DNA of 64,000 bases. Source: Bythopirellula sp. (GTDB lineage Bacteria; Planctomycetota; Planctomycetia; Pirellulales; Lacipirellulaceae). The notes under the pieces are model-generated. The model worked only from the letters and a program-made list of their open reading frames with translations. It had not been told where the DNA came from and did no database searches. Location: NCBI GenBank assembly GCA_028285205.1, contig JANQQA010000122.1, positions 1-64,000 of the forward strand, read 5' to 3'. Below, piece by piece: positions 1 to 6,735 of this stretch. Each line of letters begins with the position of its first letter. The stretch's first letter is position 1. Position numbers and translations under genes: made by a program.

Positions 1-916
1 CAAGAAATGCCAATAGCGCAAGTCCCGTGACGCCCATGTCGGCTTGCGCACCGGCACCGCGCCGATCTTGGCTCAGCACGACGCGTGCTGCTCCGGCGCC
101 GAACTTGGAAGCGTCCCACCCGCCATTATTCGATTGGGATTGCGCTAACCAACCTAACGCTGCACTTACCGCTTGTTCGGTCTGCTCGCTGCCGCCTCGT
201 TGCTCGACGAGTTGATCGCGGTCTTTGGCGAAACGATCGGCATAGGTAGCAGGCAGGGGTGGCTCGTCTGGGGGTGTCGGTTTTGTCGGTTGGGCGTCAT
301 CGGGTTCCTGAACTGGCTGTTCGGCGGAGGACGCCTCCGGTGTTTCCTTGCTGGCGATATTCTCATCCGTTGATTCCGTCGCATCGACCGGTTCAGGATC
401 GGCTTCTGGCGGGACGGGTGCCGGCTCCGGAACGGGAGCCTCCAGTAGCGATGGAGCTTCCAGTGGCGGAGCTGGCTCTACGGCTTCGGGTTCAGGCAAT
501 GGCTCGAGTTCTTCGATCGGTTCGGCTGGCGGAGCCTCGAGGGGCTCGACGGCGGGCGCGACCAGTGGCGGGTCGTTGGGCTGTTCCCACTCGGGCGTGA
601 TTTCCTCGATCGGCTCCGACTCATCGGGGACCGCGACCTCGGTCACAGCGACGCGGATGGGTTCGTCGTTGCCCAATTCCGGCGCGCCGGTGACGATCCG
701 TACGGTCGTGGCCACGCAGCCAAGCACGACATGAAGCCACAGCGACAAGATGGCACACTTTCGCCACGGCTTGGCTTGCGACCAACGAGTGCGAAGCAAG
801 ACGACCAAGGCAACCGTCAGCACGGCCAGCACGGACCACAGCGCCACCCAAGTGGTTGAAGTGAGGCCCCAGTCTGCCAGGATGCCGTTTGCCAAGATGA
901 ATAAACTTGCGGCCAT
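1..916 (-). CDS. Membrane-anchored protein with Pro/Glu-rich stalk and alpha/alpha-toroid (squalene-cyclase/prenyltransferase-like) repeats, partial at left edge
   Basis: The open frame begins at ATG 916-914 and runs off the left edge, giving 305 residues so far. Two hydrophobic segments (about 22-41 and 54-76) are followed by a Pro/Glu/Ala-rich stretch (about 85-222) that resembles a TonB periplasmic linker. From about residue 242 there is a helical repeat (GWLAQSQ, NGGWD, then DMGVTGLALLAFL) of the kind seen in prenyltransferase/squalene-cyclase toroid domains. The start lies 4 nt after the ExbD stop, so the two are probably translated together. The C-terminus and any catalytic residues are outside the window, so enzyme activity cannot be judged. 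The toroid may be a binding module rather than an enzyme. The reading frame is secure; the function is inferred from context. Confidence 0.8.
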   Translation of the reverse strand, partial: MAASLFILANGILADWGLTSTTWVALWSVLAVLTVALVVLLRTRWSQAKPWRKCAILSLWLHVVLGCVATTVRIVTGAPELGNDEPIRVAVTEVAVPDESEPIEEITPEWEQPNDPPLVAPAVEPLEAPPAEPIEELEPLPEPEAVEPAPPLEAPSLLEAPVPEPAPVPPEADPEPVDATESTDENIASKETPEASSAEQPVQEPDDAQPTKPTPPDEPPLPATYADRFAKDRDQLVEQRGGSEQTEQAVSAALGWLAQSQSNNGGWDASKFGAGAARVVLSQDRRGAGAQADMGVTGLALLAFL

Positions 917-920
917 GGCA

Positions 921-1352
921 CTAACGGGCTGGCGAGCGGGAAGCCTCGGCAACGCGTACGGTGATACCAAGGTCAGAAATGTTGGCTTCTTTGCACGCGG
1001 CCAAGCTTGCGGCTACGTGCTGGAACGCGCAAGACGCGTCGCCGCGGATGACGACACTCAGCTCCGGGTATTCGCGTCTCGCCGCGGCGAGACTACGTGT
1101 AAGTTGGTCAAGTGTCACGTCTTCGCCGTCGAGCCGAATCTGGCCTGCTGAGCGGACGCTAACGACACGTTGTTTTGGTGCGGCAGTCAGTGCTTTGGCT
1201 GCTGCGACTTCAGGGAGTTCCAACTCTATGTCGCGTTCGATCTCAGCGAACGAAGTGGCAACCATAAAAAAGATGATCAGCAAGAATACGACGTCGATCA
1301 TCGGCGTCAAATTCAGTTGCGGCTGTTCGTCTTGTTGAGTTTTGAGGGGCAT
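921..1352 (-). CDS. exbD: ExbD/TolR-family biopolymer transport protein
   Basis: Inner-membrane partner of ExbB in a proton-driven force-transducing complex. The protein has 143 residues. Residues 13-34 carry the family hallmark (NLTPMIDVVFLLIIFF), with the membrane-embedded Asp at position 20 that ExbD/TolR proteins need for proton coupling. A periplasmic domain of about 100 residues follows. I chose ATG 1352 because the in-frame start further out is a GTG at 1400 that would add 16 residues before the typical ExbD N-terminus. It lies between exbB (upstream) and the stalk/toroid gene (4 nt downstream), so all three are probably one transcript. Confidence 0.9.
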   Translation of the reverse strand: MPLKTQQDEQPQLNLTPMIDVVFLLIIFFMVATSFAEIERDIELELPEVAAAKALTAAPKQRVVSVRSAGQIRLDGEDVTLDQLTRSLAAARREYPELSVVIRGDASCAFQHVAASLAACKEANISDLGITVRVAEASRSPAR

Positions 1353-1424
1353 AAAGGATTGCGGAATCCGGAATGCGGCTTGCGAAAAAAATCCTCGCAC
1401 TCCGCACTCTCAAATTCGAACTGC
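1353..1424. repeat. Intergenic spacer of degenerate GCGGA(A/G)TNC-type short units
   Basis: The 72-nt gap between exbB and exbD is built of short near-repeats of about 7-8 nt (ttgcggaatccggaatgcgg on the plus strand, then gcactccgcactc). A similar style of spacer, with different words, recurs at 5813-5905 and near 50500. No gene or terminator is visible in it. Confidence 0.45.
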
Positions 1425-2210
1425 TCAAGCTGCTTTCTTTAGTTTTGGCTTGCGTGTGCCACGACGTTCGTCGAGGGCTTCTGCGGAGATCAGATTGACC
1501 AGGTCTTGGCCACGACGGTCGATCTCCATGACTAGCGCGTCGACGCGTCCAACGAACCATAGGTAGAGGATCAAAGCCGGAATCGCGACTGACAAGCCGG
1601 CCGCCGTCGATAGCAACGCGCCGCCGATCCCGCCTGCTAGGAGTTCCGGACGGCCCATCGCTGCGCTGCCGGCAATCGCTTCGAACGCCTCCATCATCCC
1701 CCACACGGTTCCTAACAGACCCATCAGTGGACAGACCGTGGCGACGCCGTTGATGACGCGCAAGAATCGGCGCAGTTCGTTTGCGGCGCGCTCCCCCTCG
1801 TCGAGCACCGCCTGCTCAACTTCCACCGCAGGCTTGCCCCATTTTCGGATCGCGGCGGCGAACACGTCCGCGATGTGACTGCCATTTTCCACGCAGCGTT
1901 CCAACGCGTCCTTCCGATCGAGCGCCCCTTCCCCGATCTGCAGCAAGAGCCTCTCGGTGAATAGTCGTGGCAAGACGCGGCTACGTCGGAGGCTTACCGT
2001 GCGTTCGAACACGACCAGCATCAAGACAAACGAGCAGATGACGATCGGCCATAACAGCGGCCCGCCCGCCCACAGCATCTGCCACAAGCTCTTAGTTTGT
2101 AAGACCGTCGTTTCTTGGGCGAGACACTCACGGCTGCTTGTGAGCACGAATAGCAACGTCGCCGACCTGGCGATCAACGGAATCGAATTGAGTGCGGTGA
2201 GGTTTCGCAT
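1425..2210 (-). CDS. exbB: ExbB/TolQ/MotA-family proton channel
   Basis: Proton-conducting inner-membrane subunit that works with ExbD. The 261-residue protein starts with a hydrophobic, signal-like N-terminus. A first membrane helix is near residues 49-71 (GPLLWPIVICSFVLMLVVFER), followed by a cytoplasmic stretch and two further helices near 156-180 (GVATVCPLMGLLGTVWGM) and 198-223. This is the usual ExbB/TolQ arrangement, and the PLMGLLGTVWGM segment is the conserved core. The start is ATG 2210, with AAGG just upstream. It sits 50 nt after the TPR gene and 72 nt before exbD. Whether the complex acts on TonB-like transport or on another envelope process cannot be told from sequence. Confidence 0.9.
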   Translation of the reverse strand: MRNLTALNSIPLIARSATLLFVLTSSRECLAQETTVLQTKSLWQMLWAGGPLLWPIVICSFVLMLVVFERTVSLRRSRVLPRLFTERLLLQIGEGALDRKDALERCVENGSHIADVFAAAIRKWGKPAVEVEQAVLDEGERAANELRRFLRVINGVATVCPLMGLLGTVWGMMEAFEAIAGSAAMGRPELLAGGIGGALLSTAAGLSVAIPALILYLWFVGRVDALVMEIDRRGQDLVNLISAEALDERRGTRKPKLKKAA

Positions 2211-2260
2211 CCTTGCGTGCCCTGCTGCGACGTAAGCGGGTAGTTGTTGTTCTTCGTCAG

Positions 2261-3949
2261 CTATCGTTGTTGTATTGCGTTATTCGACCTGGATTGATTC
2301 TGCGCCCAGCGTAGTCGTGATGTGAGTTGTGGTTCGGAAAATGAATGCGGCCAGCGCTTCAGCGCCGCTGCGTACACGTCTGCTGCTTCGTCCCAACGTT
2401 GCTCCAACTCCCAGCACTTACCCGCTTGCAAGGCTGCTCTCGATTGCCACTCAGGGAAGGAATTCTTTTCCATCACCTGCTGGTAGGCAACGCGAGCACG
2501 CGGGTAATCGCGCTGATGAAAGTAGGTTTCACCGGTCATCCAACCGGCCATCGTAGCTGCCTCGGTGCCTTGGCCCTTGTCGTTGTCGAGTACCCTCCGA
2601 TAGTACTTTCGGGCCGCTGTCATTTGGCCGATACCTGCAAGGGCCCGACCTCGCAGGTAATCAACTTCGTAGTCCAACTCAAAGTTAGGAAATTCTCGCT
2701 CCATATGATCCAGGATCTGAAGCACCCCGCGCCATTGCTGACGTCGTGCAGCCAATTGGGCACGACGCAACGGCACCATCGCGGTCCAGGGTTGCTGGAC
2801 GCCGATGGTCTTTGGCTGCAGCTCCAAGAATCTCTTTCTTGCTGTGTTGTATTCCCCCAGTCGGAATGCCGCTTCGGCCGACCAAAACTCGAGTTGGGCG
2901 CGGAACTGACCGGACGCGATCCATTCCTTGTTTGCTTCCACCAGCGCTTCGATTGCCTGCCACTCGTCTTGCGACGCACACAGTTGACACTTTAGGTTCA
3001 GCGCTCGAGCCAGCAGCTTCGGCTGCTCGGAGGCTACTTCGTCACAATCAAGCACTCGGCCCAACAACACCAACGCTTGTTCCGTATTCTCTTCATCGGC
3101 ACGCCGCTGAGCGAGCCAGTAGGCCGCCTCTGCGGCTTGGGCGCTCTGGGGGAACTTTTCCAGCACTGCTTGAAACTGATCTGCCGCCTGGGCAGTTTGA
3201 TCTAGCCGAACGAAATTCCAGGCGATCGATTGCATCACCTCGGCAGTGCGTTTCGAGTGTGGATAATCGGCCAGGAACTGCTGAAAAAGCTCAATCGCCT
3301 CCTGGGGCTGAGCAAGCCGCTGATGTAGCAACGCGGAGCGACGCAGTGTCTCCGCGCGGAGTTTGCTGGCGTCGACGTGGGTACGTAAGATCCTTGCGTA
3401 AGCGATGAGTGCTTCGTCGTAACGCCCCACTCGTTCTAGTCCAACCGCGTCGTCGAGAACCTCGAAGTCGGCTTCTAGCGCCGAGCGTTGCTCGATCTGC
3501 CGCAGATATTCTCTGGCAAAAGAAATCGAGCGGCCTTGAGGATACGTTTGCACATAGGACTGTAGCAAGCGTGCGCCTTCGTCGGTCTCGCCAGCTAGCC
3601 AGGCAACCTCGCCCAGCCGAAACAGAGCCTGCGCCTGAAATGTGGCAGACGTTGCTTCATCGCGAACTAGTTCGTATCGCTGTCGTGCTTCGGCGTATTT
3701 GCCCAGTTGTGTCAGGCACTCACCCGCATAGAGCTGAGCCTGCCGCCGTACTGCTTTTGTCCGGATTGCATCTTGAGCAACTTGATCGAACGCTGAGGCG
3801 GCTGAGGGCCACTGACCCGCCTGATAGTGTCGTATCGCAGCAACGAAGGCTTCGTCAGTGACGCCATGCTCGGCGAAACCTATCTCACTTCCTTGCGCTA
3901 GGACAAGCAGAGCCACCGGTAAGGAGAACAAACGATAGAGCTGCGACAT
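2261..3949 (-). CDS. Exported TPR-repeat protein
   Basis: The 562-residue protein starts with a signal peptide (MSQLYRLFSLPVALLVLAQG, cleavage likely near residue 26). The rest is helical tetratricopeptide-like repeats, for example AIRHYQAGQWPSAASAFDQV, LYAGECLTQLGKYAEARQRY and ALFRLGEVAWLAGETDEGAR. It resembles TolA-associated/YbgF-like outer-membrane assembly TPR proteins, which scaffold envelope complexes. I chose ATG 3949 over the upstream TTG at 4006 because the signal peptide begins there. It is the first gene before exbB-exbD and probably part of that operon. Its partner is unknown; a periplasmic scaffold for the ExbBD/toroid complex is an inference. Confidence 0.8.
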   Translation of the reverse strand: MSQLYRLFSLPVALLVLAQGSEIGFAEHGVTDEAFVAAIRHYQAGQWPSAASAFDQVAQDAIRTKAVRRQAQLYAGECLTQLGKYAEARQRYELVRDEATSATFQAQALFRLGEVAWLAGETDEGARLLQSYVQTYPQGRSISFAREYLRQIEQRSALEADFEVLDDAVGLERVGRYDEALIAYARILRTHVDASKLRAETLRRSALLHQRLAQPQEAIELFQQFLADYPHSKRTAEVMQSIAWNFVRLDQTAQAADQFQAVLEKFPQSAQAAEAAYWLAQRRADEENTEQALVLLGRVLDCDEVASEQPKLLARALNLKCQLCASQDEWQAIEALVEANKEWIASGQFRAQLEFWSAEAAFRLGEYNTARKRFLELQPKTIGVQQPWTAMVPLRRAQLAARRQQWRGVLQILDHMEREFPNFELDYEVDYLRGRALAGIGQMTAARKYYRRVLDNDKGQGTEAATMAGWMTGETYFHQRDYPRARVAYQQVMEKNSFPEWQSRAALQAGKCWELEQRWDEAADVYAAALKRWPHSFSEPQLTSRLRWAQNQSRSNNAIQQR

Positions 3950-3985
3950 CGGAATCTCACGCTGGTCGTCCCCCAACACGGAAAA

Positions 3986-4046
3986 ATGACGAATGGCGAA
4001 CCCCAATTGTCGGCGGTACCGTCAACGAGCGTTCGTCATCCGTCAT
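3986..4046. repeat. Imperfect inverted repeat of ATGACGAATG-type units
   Basis: Positions 3986-4001 (atgacgaatggcgaac) and 4031-4046 are reverse complements at 14 of 16 positions, with a 29-nt loop. The arms are made of the ATGACGAAT/GACGGATGAC words that often fill planctomycete intergenic spacers. It sits in the gap between the lipoprotein gene (ends 4071) and the TPR gene (starts 3949). It could act as a transcript-end hairpin, but there is no T-tract. Confidence 0.5.
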
Positions 4047-4070
4047 TGGAGCTTCGTGATCGCTATGGCC

Positions 4071-4667
4071 TCATTGCACTGGTGGTGCCGGGCCTTCGCC
4101 TGTGTCGACATTGCCAACCATGTGCAAGTGGTTGTGGTCGACATAAATCACTTCGCGAGCGTCTTCATCGCGGAGCGTGTGAGGTACTGGCCATCCAATG
4201 CGTCGGACGTCTTCGTAGTAGATCGTGCACTTGTAGTGTGCGTGATGCTGCTGAGCAGGACCGATCAGTGGATAGACACGCGGTGGATCGATATAGTCGG
4301 CAATCTTCTCTTTGACGATCCGCACGTCGTTGCGATTGCGTTCATGCAGGAAGGGGATGCCGCCTTGAACAGGGCGAGCTTTCTCCAACGCACGCATAAC
4401 CTCGTCGTCGCTCGGTGGATCGAGTGCGGCAATCGTGCCACCCGATTGGATCGGGCCCAAGATTGGCACGCGTTCGTAACGCTCGCGAGTCCAGTAGGCG
4501 TCTTCCTTCTTCTTGGCTAGCAAGGGACTAACGGGCGTCGGAATTGCGAATGCGCCTAAGCTGGGGCCGAGACTCGTTAACCCCCAATAGCAACCGCTCG
4601 TCGATAGGGACGTGACCGCGAAGAACATAGCGAGCGCGGCCATCGTAAACTGTTTTGATCGTGACAT
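4071..4667 (-). CDS. Predicted lipoprotein of unknown function
   Basis: This is a 198-residue protein. An N-terminal signal (MSRSKQFTMAALAMFFAVTS) ends in a lipobox-like STSGC, so it is probably an exported lipoprotein. The mature part has many Tyr, Arg and Pro residues and a Pro-Pro-Arg-Val-Tyr-Pro segment near the middle, plus a C-terminal His-rich patch (DHNHLHMVG). I do not recognise a family. ATG 4667 is preferred because it has AAGG 8 nt upstream and begins the signal peptide; a longer frame starts at 4736. It lies 121 nt before the TPR/exbBD genes on the same strand. Confidence 0.7.
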   Translation of the reverse strand: MSRSKQFTMAALAMFFAVTSLSTSGCYWGLTSLGPSLGAFAIPTPVSPLLAKKKEDAYWTRERYERVPILGPIQSGGTIAALDPPSDDEVMRALEKARPVQGGIPFLHERNRNDVRIVKEKIADYIDPPRVYPLIGPAQQHHAHYKCTIYYEDVRRIGWPVPHTLRDEDAREVIYVDHNHLHMVGNVDTGEGPAPPVQ

Positions 4668-5038
4668 CGAATCTACCTTGGTCCGTGGCAGTTGAGTCGT
4701 TGGAAGCTCAGTAGTGTCGTACCAATGAGACTTCACTCGGAAAAGTACACATCTTGCCCGGCACTCAGTATGAGGCCGTGTAAGTGTTATCGTGTGAGTT
4801 TGGGGGAAACTTGCGGCCTTTTCCGATTATGCGGAAAAAAACGGTTCGCTATCAGCTAGCTGCGGCGAGCAGTTCGCAGCGTTCGTACTAGCTGGCCATT
4901 CATCCGTGCTTGCGTCGGAGCAGGAATGACGATCAGAGCGGATACCTGATTGCAAGAATCTCCTATGAAAAAACCCTCGCCAATCATGTGACTGGCGAGG
5001 GTCGTTATTGCTTGCAATGACTTCAGCTGAATCGTGGC
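4668..5038. other. Intergenic region with terminator
   Basis: This is a 371-nt gap between two minus-strand genes. It contains the terminator of the BON gene at 4968-5002 and presumably the promoter of the lipoprotein gene. I see no convincing -35/-10 pair and no coding frame with family signatures. Confidence 0.6.
4968..5002 (-). terminator. Rho-independent terminator of the BON-domain gene
   Basis: A perfect 10-bp stem (accctcgcca at 4973-4982 with tggcgagggt at 4993-5002) with a 10-nt loop is followed on the minus strand by six T residues (4968-4973 read as A on the plus strand). It lies 36 nt past the stop codon of the gene ending at 5039. Confidence 0.9.
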
Positions 5039-5800
5039 CTAGTGGCTCTTGCAGTCAGCAAAGTCGAGGAACCACCAGCCGTCGTCCCATTCCAATGTGA
5101 CCTTACGCCAACCAAGCGGAACTTGGGGATAAGGGTAGAACGGGCCGATGTAAGGCCATGCCGAAGCCGAGTACTGCTTGGGATAGGTCAACGCGGCGTA
5201 GTTTGGCGATGCCGCGTAACTTGGCCAAGCATAGCCAGGCATCTGAGGATTGTCATAACTCACGGCTGCGCCGCCGGCCATTGGGGGACGTGGTCCCATA
5301 GGGGCTGGCATCATGCTCGCTTCAGGAGCGTAGCCACCTTCGGCATACTGGGCCGGGCTGAAGTTGGCGTGCTGAACGCCTCGGCCCTGACCACCAGTGC
5401 GTGCGTAAGGCACAGGCATGTTGTTTCTGCCAGCACTACGCGGTGCCTGCGTTGCCGGCCGTCGCTCTGTTGGAATTTCTTTGCTGGCAGTCTGAATCTG
5501 GGTGTCGGTGCTGCTAGCTCCTTCAACTTCCAGCTTGCTTACGACGTGTTGCACACCACGTGTCTGGCGAGCCAACTGCTCAGCAAGTCGTTTCTGCTGT
5601 GGACTGGTGACGGTACCCATCAACCAGGCGACGCCGTCTTCGTATTTGACTCCGACGCGATAATCCTTCAGTTTGCCACTCTCTTTGAGATTGGCGGCAA
5701 TCGTTTTTGCTGTGTCCTCGCCCGTCGTGGCAGCCGTTGCCGAGAGCATTGTCCCTGACACGGCGGATACCAGAGCCAGGCTAAAAATGAAGCTCCGCAT
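5039..5800 (-). CDS. Exported BON-domain protein with Pro/Gly/Tyr-rich tail
   Basis: The protein has 253 residues: a signal peptide (MRSFIFSLALVSAVSGTMLS), then a BON domain at about 25-95. The BON hallmarks are ANLKESGKLKDYRVGVKYEDG, a GTV turn, and an RGVQHVVSKLEV ending. BON domains attach proteins to the envelope or to phospholipid surfaces (OsmY family). A low-complexity tail rich in Pro, Tyr, Ala and Gly runs from about 110 to 225, and the C-terminus is aromatic (WDDGWWFLDF). ATG 5800 is supported by a strong Shine-Dalgarno (CAGGAGGGGATC before ATG). The gene is monocistronic, with its own terminator. Confidence 0.85.
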   Translation of the reverse strand: MRSFIFSLALVSAVSGTMLSATAATTGEDTAKTIAANLKESGKLKDYRVGVKYEDGVAWLMGTVTSPQQKRLAEQLARQTRGVQHVVSKLEVEGASSTDTQIQTASKEIPTERRPATQAPRSAGRNNMPVPYARTGGQGRGVQHANFSPAQYAEGGYAPEASMMPAPMGPRPPMAGGAAVSYDNPQMPGYAWPSYAASPNYAALTYPKQYSASAWPYIGPFYPYPQVPLGWRKVTLEWDDGWWFLDFADCKSH

Positions 5801-5812
5801 GATCCCCTCCTG

Positions 5813-5905
5813 GAAAGTTGAGTCGCGAGCTACGAGTCGCGAGTCACAAACTGTGAGAAACATTCCCACAACCCACGACTCGAAACTCGCAACTCCTACC
5901 TAGTT
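5813..5905. repeat. Intergenic tract of CGACTCG/GAGTCGCGA-type units
   Basis: The leader upstream of the BON gene is almost wholly made of variants of a short word: gagtcgcgagctacgag, tcgcgagtcac, then cgactcgaaactcgcaactc. Units face both ways, so parts can pair. It lies just upstream of the Shine-Dalgarno and would be in the 5' leader of the BON mRNA if transcription starts further up. Confidence 0.5.
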
Positions 5906-6037
5906 GGTCTGGAAACAAGTTTCGGCAGGTCACCCTACGGCATCGGAGCTTTTTTCCGATTTTGAGGATGATTGCGTCACACTTGAAAAAACTAGGCAAC
6001 TTGAGAGGAGTTTGCGATGAGCATGCATCGCAAATTG

Positions 6038-6334
6038 CTAGCGTTCTAAGCTGAACGTATGAGATTCGGCAACGCCGAAATCGACGATCGCCAGGACGAT
6101 CATGGACGCCAATGTCAGCGCAGACAGCGGCCACATATGTAGGCAGCAGAAGTGGCCCACGACCGTCGTGAGCGAGACGGCAACTAAGCACGTAAAGAAA
6201 CCGACCTGCATCAAGGCTTCAAATCGCTTGCCGGTGTGCATTCGCACCATCCAAGCGGCTAGCAGACCTAGCAGGTGAACAACGATCCATAACAACCCAA
6301 TGCCCGTCAGGCTACTGTTTGCGAACCAATCCAT
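6038..6334 (-). CDS. Small multi-pass membrane protein, function unknown
   Basis: The 98-residue protein has about three hydrophobic helices: near 5-27 (LTGIGLLWIVVHLLGLLAAW), 40-60 (FFTCLVAVSLTTVVGHF) and 65-85 (MWPLSALTLASMIVLAIV). ATG 6334 has GGAAAG upstream. No family is recognised. It lies between the BON gene and the redoxin-like gene on the same strand, with large gaps on both sides, so it is probably transcribed alone. A steady run of membrane helices of normal length favours a real gene. Confidence 0.55.
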   Translation of the reverse strand: MDWFANSSLTGIGLLWIVVHLLGLLAAWMVRMHTGKRFEALMQVGFFTCLVAVSLTTVVGHFCCLHMWPLSALTLASMIVLAIVDFGVAESHTFSLER

Positions 6335-6735
6335 GCTTGACTTTCCGGCGAGCACTCCCTGCCGGCCTTCCTGAAATGCTATGACGCGTGCTGGAACCGT
6401 TCCGCTTCGATGCGGTGGTGAGCAGCGAGAGAAGAATCTCCAAATCTCTTACGCGATTGCCGTGCCAAACGTTCGCGATTCAAATCAAGAGTGCCCGTTT
6501 TCCCAGTTTGTTGAAGCTTTTCGCAATCGTAACGCTTTACCGAGGCACTCCAACTTTAGACAAAATCGGAAAAGTGTTGAAGTTCTTACAAGCAACGCTT
6601 GCGTCGGTTGGTTCGACTTGCAAGACCCATCGGGGGCAAAAGCACTGCTCTGGATCATCCAAAAGCTGGATCATCACTGACATTCGCTTCAGTTGCGCAG
6701 CCGGCGACGTGACCGCCGTGCATAGAGCAAAACTG
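6335..6735. other. Noncoding region
   Basis: This is a 401-nt gap between two minus-strand genes. Frames that cross it on the plus strand run into the redoxin gene antisense and show no family features. No terminator-like hairpin with a T-tract or clear promoter is visible. Confidence 0.5.

Noticed and set aside
348-734. Plus-strand Ser/Gly-rich frame
   Set aside because: It is the antisense of the Pro/Glu-rich stalk of the toroid gene; low complexity is mirrored from it.
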